Source: CAZTBB01 sp964611755 (GTDB taxonomy: Bacteria > Pseudomonadota > Alphaproteobacteria > Micavibrionales > Micavibrionaceae). Taken from it: 41,176 nucleotides of DNA. The first letter of the stretch is position 1; every line of letters begins with the position of its first letter. Made by a program: the position numbers and the translations under genes. The notes below the pieces were generated by a model, which worked only from the letters and a program-made list of their open reading frames with translations, did no database searches and was not told the origin of the DNA. The stretch is from contig CAZTBB010000012.1 of assembly GCA_964611755.1 (NCBI GenBank), forward strand, positions 1 to 41,176, given 5' to 3'. Positions 8,233 to 16,097 of this stretch are shown one piece after another.

Positions 8233-8982
8233 ATGTTTGATGGACTTAAAAACAGATATCAAAAACAGAAGGTTGAGGTGGCTCTGCAAGCCCTTCAAGA
8301 GGTTTTTCCGCATCATTTTGCGGGCGACAATATGTTTATTTCCGGCCGCACTCTTAGTTTTTTGGATGACCCGGAGTTTCAGAAATGCATGGAAAATCAT
8401 GTTTTTGGTGCGCCGTATACCGGCATGCTGTGGCGGATGCATATATTGGTTTGGGCAATCGAACAAACCATAGGTTTGCAAGGAGATATAGCCGAGTTTG
8501 GAACCTTTAGAGGGTTTAAATTCAAGTTTTTGCTGGATTATTTTTCTGATCGTCTGTCTGAAAAAAACATATATCTCTTCGATACATTAGTAGGTTTTGA
8601 CCCGAATCAATGTGATGGGTCGCCCAATGTTGCGTCCGAGCTTCATAAGGTTGGGTTATATGATTTTGTAAATCAACAGTTTTCTTCACATAATAATGTT
8701 CATATTGTTAAGGGTGTAGCGCCGCAATCACTGGACCATGTAGATATTGCAACCTTTTCTATGATCCATGTTGATATGAATAGCTGGCAGGCTGAGATAG
8801 GAACTCTGGAGCGTATTTGGGATAAAATCACGCCGGGCGGTATTATTGTTCTGGATGATTATGGTTTTTCACAGCACAAAGCACAGCTTGATAAGGAAAA
8901 GCCCTGGTTTGCCGATAAAGGGTGCCCGGTTTTAGAATTGCCGACAGGGCAAGGTCTCGTTATCAAGGGGAAGGGCGTTTGA
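8233..8982 (+). CDS. TylF/MycF-type macrocin O-methyltransferase family protein (copy 2)
   Basis: I start this at ATG 8233 (249 aa) rather than the upstream in-frame TTG at 8188, whose extra 15 residues look non-coding. SAM-binding motif is DIAEFGTFRGFKFKFL at about 85-100; the metal-binding Asp is in MIHVDMNSWQ and the paired Asp-Asp is in GGIIVLDDYG, so the Mg ligands of the TylF family seem intact although the usual second Asp of the first motif is Asn. It probably O-methylates a sugar or a related hydroxyl. It is the first gene of a plus-strand trio with the 2OG oxygenase (three bases between stop and start) and an unrecognised protein. Confidence 0.86.
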   Translation: MFDGLKNRYQKQKVEVALQALQEVFPHHFAGDNMFISGRTLSFLDDPEFQKCMENHVFGAPYTGMLWRMHILVWAIEQTIGLQGDIAEFGTFRGFKFKFLLDYFSDRLSEKNIYLFDTLVGFDPNQCDGSPNVASELHKVGLYDFVNQQFSSHNNVHIVKGVAPQSLDHVDIATFSMIHVDMNSWQAEIGTLERIWDKITPGGIIVLDDYGFSQHKAQLDKEKPWFADKGCPVLELPTGQGLVIKGKGV

Positions 8983-8985
8983 TAT

Positions 8986-9729
8986 ATGTTTGAGCCGCAA
9001 TTAAAAGAATATAATTCAGAAAATATTCAGGCCATCCGCAAAGATATATATCATGGGCCGGGCTTTTATATTATTCCAAATTTCATTGAAAAGAGCCTCG
9101 CAAAAGCAATGGCTGCGCGTTGGTTCTCTGGTCGCTATAATTTTTATTTTTCGGATTATATTGCTAATAAAGATATTCGCCCGGATAGCCCGAATTATTT
9201 GATCGAGCGCCCAACACCGGATGATTGGGGCTTTGTTAATCACATCTGGAATAGGCCTGTTGACGACATAACCTATGATGCCGTCGCCGAGGCCCATCGC
9301 TTGCGTAATTTAGTCGAAGGCAATGCATTGCAATATGGCTTGGCATCCTATGATGACCATATTTTACAATACCGCATTTGCCGGACAGTGAGTGATGGTC
9401 AGGCCGTTAAACCGCATGCGGATTTTATGGAAGAATATCGTCATGACCCTTTGGGTGATCATGGCTTTGCACCGCATCGCTGCCAGCTAACATTATTCTT
9501 GTCGGATTACGGCAGCGATTATCAGGATGGGGGGTTTAAATTTATTACAAATGATGATCAAAAAATCTTATTTGGGCGTGATGAAGCGGTGAATTCAGGC
9601 GATTTAATTATCTGGAAATATTCAAATGTGCATGAAGTTTCATCTGTGAGGTGCATAAACCCTGATTTGGGATTTGCTCGGATCATATTCCCATCAATTG
9701 ATCGAGAGGTCCTGTATGCAGATCCCTGA
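8986..9729 (+). CDS. 2-oxoglutarate/Fe(II)-dependent oxygenase-like protein
   Basis: A 247-aa protein with a plausible iron triad: His144 and Asp146 in VKPHADFMEEY and His216 in YSNVHEVSSV, embedded in a jelly-roll pattern (CQLTLFLSDYGSDYQDGG, SGDLIIWKYSN) and followed by Arg residues at 222 and 232 that could bind 2-oxoglutarate. It is not obviously of the PhyH subfamily and has little in common with the PhyH gene on the other strand. Start ATG lies three bases after the methyltransferase stop with a purine-rich AAGGGGAAGG upstream. Its 3' end overlaps the next gene by 14 bases. Substrate unknown; likely a sugar or peptide hydroxylation within this decoration locus. Confidence 0.75.
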   Translation: MFEPQLKEYNSENIQAIRKDIYHGPGFYIIPNFIEKSLAKAMAARWFSGRYNFYFSDYIANKDIRPDSPNYLIERPTPDDWGFVNHIWNRPVDDITYDAVAEAHRLRNLVEGNALQYGLASYDDHILQYRICRTVSDGQAVKPHADFMEEYRHDPLGDHGFAPHRCQLTLFLSDYGSDYQDGGFKFITNDDQKILFGRDEAVNSGDLIIWKYSNVHEVSSVRCINPDLGFARIIFPSIDREVLYADP

Positions 9730-10312
9730 TAATTATCCCTCGGAATTACGCGACATTATTATGGCACACACAAAGCATGGAATTATTCCGTCTTGGTTTA
9801 TTGTGCATTATTTGGATATTGCTGAGGATTTTAATACTTTTATTGAAGGCCTGACGCACAAGCCCGAGAGCATATTGGACATTGGCGGTTTGTCTTTGCC
9901 TATTTTGCATGAGCAAACTTTTGAAAAAGTTACATTATTAGAGCCTAGAGCTCATTACAAAGATGTTGCAAAAGACCTTTATGATAGCGCCGATATTGAC
10001 ATCATAGAGACCATTGGCGAGAGGCTCTCTTATGATTTGGTTCTCATTAATATGGATTTAGGGGGCTTGGAGATTAATACCGTTAAATCGCAATTAAACA
10101 CAAAATTTCTGAAAGATCTGCCTGTGTATGGATATCGCTATCATAACCGCCATCGCCCTGATTATGGGCAGGGTTTCATGGATGATGGGTATGTCTATGA
10201 TGCAGATCTGCAAGCATCATGGCAAAAAGAGATCACAAACCACATGCATTTGGGCATAAAAAAGCATGCCTTCAATAAAATGACTTTATTGGATCTGACC
10301 CGCTTTTATTGA
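9716..10312 (+). CDS. Unrecognised protein with a Rossmann/methyltransferase-like core
   Basis: I place the start at ATG 9716 (198 aa), which has GAGAGG upstream and overlaps the oxygenase gene by 14 bases; an upstream in-frame start would overlap it more. The sequence SILDIGG at about 52-58 followed by VTLLEP some 14 residues later resembles motifs I and II of a degenerate SAM methyltransferase, and DLVLINMDLGG could be the motif IV strand. However the Gly-rich loop lacks the usual GxGxG and the protein is short. A tail with YRYHNRHRPDYGQGF is distinctive. I do not recognise a family. Coupling to the oxygenase suggests a joint role, perhaps as partner or accessory subunit. Confidence 0.6.
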   Translation: MQIPDNYPSELRDIIMAHTKHGIIPSWFIVHYLDIAEDFNTFIEGLTHKPESILDIGGLSLPILHEQTFEKVTLLEPRAHYKDVAKDLYDSADIDIIETIGERLSYDLVLINMDLGGLEINTVKSQLNTKFLKDLPVYGYRYHNRHRPDYGQGFMDDGYVYDADLQASWQKEITNHMHLGIKKHAFNKMTLLDLTRFY

Positions 10313-10326
10313 TTGCTTTGGAATGA

Positions 10327-10872
10327 TTATTTGAATGTTCCGCGAATAGGGTAATTATTCTCCGGATTGCGAATCCATTCGAGACCGGAGGCAAGTGCCT
10401 CAAGCTCTGGGCGTACAAAGGGGTTATTGGATAAATCCACTACATGCAGCTTGCCTTCCTCATTGACCACAAATAATCCCGGCTCGGCAAAATTATGATC
10501 CNNNNNNNNNNCCGTTTCTTGCTCGGAGCGCGGAACAGAAATATAGAGCCCTAATGTTTGCATTTGCTCTTGGCTGAGACCGTAATATAGCGGAAAGCTT
10601 ACATCCAGTTTTTCAAGCTGGTCTTCGAGCTGTTCTTTGCTGTCCGCAGAGACGGCGACAAGATCAACTTTGTTATCGAATAGCCTTTGTTTATAGCCCT
10701 CGAGTTGGTTGAGATATTTTGTGCATAATGGGCAATGGCGGCCGCGATAGACGACAATCATTTGCCAATCTGTGCCTTCGGCTGGCTGCCCAAGAGTGAC
10801 GTTCTCCCCCTCGAGTGATTGAATGGTAATTGAAGGAAAGCTATCGCCAGCATGTAGTTTTGATGTTGTCAT
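10327..10872 (-). CDS. Peroxiredoxin-like (AhpC/TSA) protein, with an assembly gap
   Basis: About 181 aa with a thioredoxin fold. The peroxidatic motif is YRGRHCPLCTKYL with Cys47 and Cys50, the CxxC-like arrangement of the peroxiredoxin-like/PrxQ-related group, followed by LVAVSADSKEQLEDQ and the conserved FAEPGLFVVNEEGKLH. It should reduce peroxides in the cytoplasm. Ten Ns at 10502-10511 fall between SVPRSEQET and DHNFAEPG. Homologues I remember run almost directly from the first block to the second, so the true gap may be shorter than drawn, although the frame is kept. No neighbour in the same orientation shares its transcript; it converges on the decoration operon with a 14-base gap. Confidence 0.85.
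   Translation of the reverse strand: MTTSKLHAGDSFPSITIQSLEGENVTLGQPAEGTDWQMIVVYRGRHCPLCTKYLNQLEGYKQRLFDNKVDLVAVSADSKEQLEDQLEKLDVSFPLYYGLSQEQMQTLGLYISVPRSEQETXXXXDHNFAEPGLFVVNEEGKLHVVDLSNNPFVRPELEALASGLEWIRNPENNYPIRGTFK
10502..10511. other. Assembly gap (10 Ns)
   Basis: Ten undetermined bases inside the peroxiredoxin gene. Reading frame is continuous across it, but its length is not to be trusted as a measured distance. Confidence 0.99.
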
Positions 10873-11234
10873 GATAATGATATCCTCTCTTTGATAACTG
10901 TGTGTTTATAGATTATATGCATCTTCATAAATAGTATTTCTTGTGTTTATTTAAATAGTAAAAATCAATAAAACCCATCTTTTTATCGTGGCTATTATTC
11001 TTGGAACGCGAATATGCGGGTTTGTAGTGATTAAAAACCATATTAAAATCATGCCATAAGCCATCAAGGCCTGCAGAAAGTAAGGATTTCTTTTGTTCGA
11101 ATTTTTCGAATAGAAATGTTCTAATAAACTCTATTATCATCTTATTTGATCGAAACTATCTTGAAATAAGACCACATCTCTATACAAATAATAGCAGATT
11201 GTTTGAATACGGACTTATTGCAAGGAGAGAAACT
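10873..11234. other. Divergent intergenic region with a doubtful 71-codon frame
   Basis: This AT-rich 362-base gap separates the peroxiredoxin gene (minus) from the YcaC-like hydrolase gene (plus), and presumably carries both promoters. A minus-strand frame at 10925-11140 could encode a 71-aa basic, aromatic-rich peptide, but it has no good ribosome binding site, no recognisable domain and a composition expected of AT-rich non-coding DNA, so I do not call it a gene. Upstream of the hydrolase gene, TTGAAA at 11161 and TATACA at 11181 are present but only 14 bases apart, too short for a normal sigma70 promoter. Confidence 0.5.
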
Positions 11235-11927
11235 ATGAGTGCAGCAACCGAAAAACTACTAACCCCCAATAATTGTGCGTTTATCTTTATTGACCATCAG
11301 CCACAAATGTCATTTGGCGTTAACAACATTGATCGCCAACTTTTGAAGAATAATACCGTGGCCATGGCCAAGACGGCCAAACATTTTAATATCCCAACTA
11401 TTTTGACCGCCGTGGAAACGGAGAGCTTCTCCGGTTACATCTGGCCAGAGCTGATGGATGTTGTGCAGCAAGACCCTATTGAGCGTACATCGATGAACTC
11501 ATGGGAAGACAAGGCGTTTGTTGAGGCCGTTGAGGCAACAGGCAAAAAGAAACTGGTTATAGCAGCGCTCTGGACGGAAGCATGTCTGATTTTTCCAACT
11601 ATTTGTGCGCTGGATGAGGGCTATGAGGTTGTTATCGTAACGGATGCATCTGGCGGCACTTCTGAAGAAGCACATAATGCTGCGGTTCGCCGTATGGAGC
11701 AGCACGGCGCCCAGAGCATTACATCTTGTCAGCTTCTTCTTGAGATGCAGCGCGATTGGAGCCGCAAAGAAACATATGATGGAACATTGGATATCGTTAA
11801 AGAGCACTTCGGTGCTTACGGGATGGGTGTTGATTACGCTTACACATCTGTGCACAAGCAGCCACAGCGTGCAGAGTTCCCGCATAAGGTGAACCCGCCC
11901 TCAGGTCCGCGTGAAGAAGCAGCTTAG
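11235..11927 (+). CDS. Isochorismatase-like cysteine hydrolase, YcaC type
   Basis: A 230-aa cytosolic hydrolase. Start ATG 11235 has AAGGAG at ideal spacing; an in-frame TTG at 11199 is unlikely. The family catalytic Asp is in CAFIFIDHQPQM (Asp20) and the nucleophile is Cys117 in ALWTEACLIFPT; PTILTAVETES, SMNSWEDKAF and VTDASGGTSEEAH fit E. coli YcaC closely as I recall it. Members hydrolyse amides such as nicotinamide- or isochorismate-like substrates, but the YcaC substrate is unknown. A hairpin with a T-run follows the stop. The next gene, a YtcJ-like amidohydrolase, is also an amide-hydrolysing family, hinting at a shared pathway, though the terminator separates their transcripts at least partly. 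Confidence 0.88.
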   Translation: MSAATEKLLTPNNCAFIFIDHQPQMSFGVNNIDRQLLKNNTVAMAKTAKHFNIPTILTAVETESFSGYIWPELMDVVQQDPIERTSMNSWEDKAFVEAVEATGKKKLVIAALWTEACLIFPTICALDEGYEVVIVTDASGGTSEEAHNAAVRRMEQHGAQSITSCQLLLEMQRDWSRKETYDGTLDIVKEHFGAYGMGVDYAYTSVHKQPQRAEFPHKVNPPSGPREEAA

Positions 11928-11938
11928 ATAATTTCAAA

Positions 11939-11968
11939 AGCGGGGCTTTCTATAGCTCCGCTTTTTTT
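11939..11968 (+). terminator. Rho-independent terminator after the YcaC-like hydrolase gene
   Basis: AGCGGGGC at 11939-11946 pairs with GCTCCGCT at 11955-11962 (one G-T wobble) across an eight-base loop, followed by seven Ts. It starts 11 bases after the hydrolase stop and ends 23 bases before the amidohydrolase start. Confidence 0.9.
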
Positions 11969-11991
11969 AAGAACAGAATAGCGAGGCAATC

Positions 11992-13989
11992 ATGGTTGAT
12001 AAGACAAGACGTATATTAATGCAGGCAAGCGCGCTTGGCGCGGCAGGCATAGCGATGAATAAATTTTTCCCATTTTTAGGAGGTTCAGCAATGGCACAGG
12101 ATATTACACCCGATCTTATATTAAGGAACGGCAAAGTTACGACCCTTGATAAAAATAAAAAAGAGGTGAGTGCGGTTGCGATTGCTGATGGAAAGATTTT
12201 GGCAACAGGCGATGATGCAGAAATTATGAAGCTGGCTAAAGAGAATACCAAAGTTGTCGATTTAAATAAGCGCCGCGTTATTCCGGGGTTAAATGACTCA
12301 CATACGCACCTAATTCGCGGCGGGCTGAATTACAATATGGAGCTGCGTTGGGAGGGTGTGCCATCAATTGCTCTGGCTCTGGATATGCTTAAGAAGCAAG
12401 CAGAACGGACACCCGCCCCTCAATGGGTTCGTGTCGTTGGTGGTTGGTCTGAGTTTCAGTTTGAAGAGCGCCGCATGCCCACCCTGGAAGAGATTAACAA
12501 GGCTGCCCCTGATACGCCTGTCTTTATTCTGCACCTGTATGGTCAAGCTTTCTTAAATCAAGCGGCGGTGCGCGCTTTGGGGATAAATAAGGACACACCT
12601 AACCCACCGGGCGGTGTGATCGAGCGCGATTCAAACGGCGAGGCAACGGGCCTTTTGGTCGCGAAACCATCGGCGCTTATTTTATATTCCACACTGGCAC
12701 GCGGGCCAACATTGCCAGAAGAGTATCAGTATAATTCATCACGCCATTATATGCGTGAAATGAATCGCCTTGGTATTACATCTGTGATTGATGCAGGGGG
12801 CGGTGGCCAAAATTATCCGGATGATTACAAGATCATTCAAAAGCTCCATGATAATGGCGATATGACTGTGCGTGTTGCGTATAACCTTTTTGCACAAGAA
12901 AAAGGAAAAGAGCTTCAGAATTATAAAGATTGGACGGGCATGGTCTCGCCGGGTCATGGGTCTGATAAACTGCGCATGAACGGTGCGGGTGAGAATTTGA
13001 CATGGTCTGCGGCTGACTTTGAAAACTTCCTTGAGCCTCGTCCAACGCCCGAACCTGTCATGGAAGAAGAGCTCGAGGCAATCGTCCGTGTCTTGGTTGA
13101 GAATCGTTGGCCATTCCGTATTCATGGAACCTATGATGAAACAATTGAGCGTTTTCTCAATGTCTTTGAGCGCGTAAACCAGGATATTCCATTTAATGGT
13201 CTGCGCTTTATTATCGATCATGCGGAGACAATTTCTGATCGGAATATCGAACGTGTGAAAGCGCTTGGCGGTGGGATCGCTGTTCAACACCGTATGGCTT
13301 TCCAAGGCGAATATTTCGTGGATCGTTATGGCGCGGATGCAGCGAAGCAAACGCCGCCTATTAAGAAAATGTTGGAGATGGGCGTGCCTGTCGGCGGTGG
13401 TACAGATGCAACACGCGTAGCATCCTATAACCCGTTTGTGTCTCTGTATTGGATGATCACGGGCAAGACGCTCGGCGGTTTGGATCTGTATGATGGATCC
13501 AATCAGCTGGATCGTGAGACAGCTCTTTATCTATGGACCAAAGGATCAAGCTGGTTCTCTGGCGAGGATCAGGCTAAAGGGGCTTTGATCCCCGGCGAAT
13601 ACGCTGACTTGGCTGTTTTGTCATCTGATTTGATGAGTATCGATGAAGAAGAGATTAAGAGCCTTACATCTGTCATGACCGTGATGGGCGGCGATATTGT
13701 TTATGCCGATGCAGAGTTTTCATCGCATAACCCGCCTTTGCCTCCTGCTATGCCGGATTGGTCGCCTGTGAATGAATTTGGCGGGCATTATCAAATGTCA
13801 GAAGCCGGCATTGGTGGCGCCGAAATGAGCCTGGCCAATGTGGCGGCAGAAAGCTGCGCATGTTCCACGTCATGTGGTGTGCATGGTCATAACCATGGTA
13901 TCGCATGGTCAACACCATTACCGATTGCGGATAATGCGAAGAAAATGTTCTGGGGTGCTATTGGTTGCTCTTGCTTTGCAGCAGCATAA
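11992..13989 (+). CDS. Amidohydrolase family protein, YtcJ/amidohydrolase-3 type, Tat-like leader
   Basis: A 665-aa metal-dependent hydrolase. The N-terminus has a twin-arginine-like leader (KTRRILMQASALGAAG, then AMAQD as a cleavage site), so export by Tat is likely. The metal-binding HxH is in NDSHTHL (His104/His106) and other family landmarks are VVGGWSEFQFEE, GGVIERDSNGEATGLL, FIIDHAETIS, a GGGTDATRVASYNPF block with the catalytic Asp, and GEYADLAVLSSD. The C-terminal 90 residues extend past the usual end and contain CACSTSC, GHNHG and GCSC, a Cys/His-rich tail I do not recognise and which may bind metal. GAGG precedes the ATG. Substrate unknown; YtcJ relatives act on amides and formamides. 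Confidence 0.87.
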   Translation: MVDKTRRILMQASALGAAGIAMNKFFPFLGGSAMAQDITPDLILRNGKVTTLDKNKKEVSAVAIADGKILATGDDAEIMKLAKENTKVVDLNKRRVIPGLNDSHTHLIRGGLNYNMELRWEGVPSIALALDMLKKQAERTPAPQWVRVVGGWSEFQFEERRMPTLEEINKAAPDTPVFILHLYGQAFLNQAAVRALGINKDTPNPPGGVIERDSNGEATGLLVAKPSALILYSTLARGPTLPEEYQYNSSRHYMREMNRLGITSVIDAGGGGQNYPDDYKIIQKLHDNGDMTVRVAYNLFAQEKGKELQNYKDWTGMVSPGHGSDKLRMNGAGENLTWSAADFENFLEPRPTPEPVMEEELEAIVRVLVENRWPFRIHGTYDETIERFLNVFERVNQDIPFNGLRFIIDHAETISDRNIERVKALGGGIAVQHRMAFQGEYFVDRYGADAAKQTPPIKKMLEMGVPVGGGTDATRVASYNPFVSLYWMITGKTLGGLDLYDGSNQLDRETALYLWTKGSSWFSGEDQAKGALIPGEYADLAVLSSDLMSIDEEEIKSLTSVMTVMGGDIVYADAEFSSHNPPLPPAMPDWSPVNEFGGHYQMSEAGIGGAEMSLANVAAESCACSTSCGVHGHNHGIAWSTPLPIADNAKKMFWGAIGCSCFAAA

Positions 13990-14019
13990 TCATAGTTCTT
14001 TAGAAAAAGGAGTTTTAAG

Positions 14020-14502
14020 ATGCATAAAACAAAAAATGATCTCTGTGATAACACGCGCAAAGCAGCAATCGGCCTTTTACAGGCACGGTTATCTGATGCC
14101 ATTGATGTTATGATGCAAGCCAAGCAAGCGCATTGGAATGTTAAGGGGCCAAACTTTATCGCTTTGCATGAATTGTTTGACAAAATTTATGAAGAGTTTG
14201 ATGGCCATGTTGACGAAATCGCCGAGCGCTTGGTTGCATTGGGCGGTCAGGCTTACGGCACGGTGCGTGCCGTGTCTAATGATAGCTCGATTGCGGAATA
14301 CCCGCTGGATATATCAAGCGGCGATGATCATGTGGAAGCTTTTTCAAACACGCTGGCAAGTTTCGGCAAGAACGTGCGCGCCGCGATAGATGAGGCCGGT
14401 GAAATCGGCGACGAAGATACGGTTGATTTATTTACCGGTATTTCAAGAGATGTCGACAAAGCGCTTTGGTTTGTGGAAGCGCATGCCCATAAAGCAGCGT
14501 AA
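14020..14502 (+). CDS. dps: Dps-family ferritin-like DNA-protection protein
   Basis: A 160-aa mini-ferritin that oxidises Fe(II) with hydrogen peroxide and stores the iron in a dodecamer. The ferroxidase ligands are in the exact family spacing: His38, His50, Asp54, Asp65 and Glu69, in HWNVKGPNFIALHELFDKIY and the following helix. Start ATG has AAAAAGGAG upstream. It lies 30 bases after the amidohydrolase and eight before the MFS gene, so it is probably co-transcribed with one or both. With the peroxiredoxin nearby it suggests a peroxide/iron stress theme, but I see no OxyR or Fur box that I would defend. Confidence 0.95.
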   Translation: MHKTKNDLCDNTRKAAIGLLQARLSDAIDVMMQAKQAHWNVKGPNFIALHELFDKIYEEFDGHVDEIAERLVALGGQAYGTVRAVSNDSSIAEYPLDISSGDDHVEAFSNTLASFGKNVRAAIDEAGEIGDEDTVDLFTGISRDVDKALWFVEAHAHKAA

Positions 14503-14510
14503 GATCAACA

Positions 14511-16097
14511 ATGAGCAGCGCCTTAGAGCCATTAAAACATAAAACATTTGCAGCTCTATGGCTGGCGGCTTTGGTCTCCAATATCGGGACATGGATGCAT
14601 GAGGTTGGTGCCGGTTGGCTGATGACTGAGCTGACTGTTAACCCTCTCATGGTGTCTTTGGTGGCCGCATCTACATCTCTGCCTGTATTTTTATTTGTGC
14701 TTATCGCAGGTGCTCTGGCCGATATTCTGGATCGCCGCAAATATCTTCTTGTCACGCAAGGATGCATGTTGTTTTTCGCGGCCGGTTTAACTGTGCTTAC
14801 ATGGGCCGGCCTGATGACGCCGTGGTTATTGTTGTGCTTCACCTTTGCGATTGGAACGGGCGCAGCGTTTATGATGCCGGCTTGGGATGCCATTATCCCG
14901 GAGATTGTACCCAAGAAAGATTTGCCACAATCCATCGCTTTGGGCTCTATTGGCATAAACGCAGCCCGCGCGGTGGGGCCGGCATTGGCAGGGTTTATTA
15001 TTGCCGCAAGTGGCACGTATGCCGTATTTGCATTGAACACAGTTTCTTTTATCGGTGTTATTCTGGCCTTATATGGATGGAAGCGAAAAGTGCCGGAGCG
15101 CGGTATGGCACCGGAAAGATTTATAGGTGCATTAAAGGCTGGGTTGCGTTTTACGCGCCATACAAAATCATTGCAAATAGTCTTGGCGCGCTCAGCTTTA
15201 TTCTTTTTACCTGCTATCGGATTATTGGCATTGCTGCCACTTTATGTCAGAGAAATCCTTCAAGGTGATGCTCAAATTTTAGGGTATTTACAGGGCAGTA
15301 TGGGCATCGGTGCCATTCTTACCGCTTTTGTTATGCCCTCATTGAAGAAGCTGTTTTCCATTGATGCGCTGATGTTTATGTCATCCCTCATTCTGGGCGC
15401 ATCCCTCTTAACGCTTTCTCTGTTTTCTAATGTTTATCTTGCCTGTATGTCTCTTTTCTTGGGTGGCATGGCTTGGATTATGGCGTTTTCATTGCTGCGG
15501 GTTAAAGCACAGCAATCAGTGCCTGATTGGGTAAGGGCGCGCGCTATGGCTGTTATGATGATGGTAAGTTTTGGATCCATGACGATAGGGAGCGCACTTT
15601 GGGGGCAGGGGGCCTCGATGTTTGATTTGCCGACGACATATTTGGCAATGGCCTGCGCCACTATTTTAAGTGGACTTATTGGACTGCCGTTATCCATCAA
15701 TGCCCTGCGTAACCAAAATCATGACAAAGCCGATAGATTTGATCATCATGAAAATTTTGCTGTAAAGCCCGATGCAAAAGAGGGGCCTGTGCAGGTGATT
15801 ATTGAATATTCCCTCAGCGCAAGGCAGGAAAAGAATTTCTTAAAGGCTATTGCCGAGCTTGGTGTTATTCGGCGCCGCAATGGGTCATATCGCTGGCATT
15901 TGTTCAAAGATTTAGAGCGCAAGCATGTTTATTTAGAACAATTTTTAATTGAAAGCTGGGAAGAGCATGAGCGGCAACACGCGCGCACTGGCGCAGATGA
16001 AAAGGCCGTTCATGATAAGGTTTTTACGTGTTTGAAAAAGGGACAAAAGCCGATTGTGAAACATTATATGCACCACAATATGAAGGAAAAGAAATGA
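14511..16097 (+). CDS. MFS_3-type transporter with C-terminal soluble domain
   Basis: A 528-aa major facilitator. About residues 1-405 contain 11-12 hydrophobic segments with the MFS motif-A-like GALADILDRRKYL after TM2 and the EntS/MFS_3-type sequence WLAALVSNIGTWMHEVGAGW at the N-terminus. After the last helix an approximately 120-residue soluble tail (VQVIIEYSLSARQEKNFLKA, then RRRNGSYRWHLFKDLE) matches the extension seen in many MFS_3 proteins. It most likely exports a small molecule. There is no clear Shine-Dalgarno; translation may be coupled to dps. Its stop overlaps the start of the first XapX gene. Confidence 0.9.
   Translation: MSSALEPLKHKTFAALWLAALVSNIGTWMHEVGAGWLMTELTVNPLMVSLVAASTSLPVFLFVLIAGALADILDRRKYLLVTQGCMLFFAAGLTVLTWAGLMTPWLLLCFTFAIGTGAAFMMPAWDAIIPEIVPKKDLPQSIALGSIGINAARAVGPALAGFIIAASGTYAVFALNTVSFIGVILALYGWKRKVPERGMAPERFIGALKAGLRFTRHTKSLQIVLARSALFFLPAIGLLALLPLYVREILQGDAQILGYLQGSMGIGAILTAFVMPSLKKLFSIDALMFMSSLILGASLLTLSLFSNVYLACMSLFLGGMAWIMAFSLLRVKAQQSVPDWVRARAMAVMMMVSFGSMTIGSALWGQGASMFDLPTTYLAMACATILSGLIGLPLSINALRNQNHDKADRFDHHENFAVKPDAKEGPVQVIIEYSLSARQEKNFLKAIAELGVIRRRNGSYRWHLFKDLERKHVYLEQFLIESWEEHERQHARTGADEKAVHDKVFTCLKKGQKPIVKHYMHHNMKEKK

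Noticed and set aside
8104..8481. Upstream extension of the first TylF-type gene
   Set aside because: It would overlap the divergent methyltransferase gene completely at its 5' end, and the added residues match nothing; ATG 8103 starts the conserved protein.
10925..11140. 71-codon minus-strand frame between peroxiredoxin and hydrolase genes
   Set aside because: No ribosome binding site, AT-driven composition and no recognisable domain; reported only inside the intergenic entry.
11161..11186. Candidate sigma70 promoter TTGAAA/TATACA before the YcaC-like gene
   Set aside because: Spacing of 14 bases is too short and the region is AT-rich, so chance occurrence is likely.
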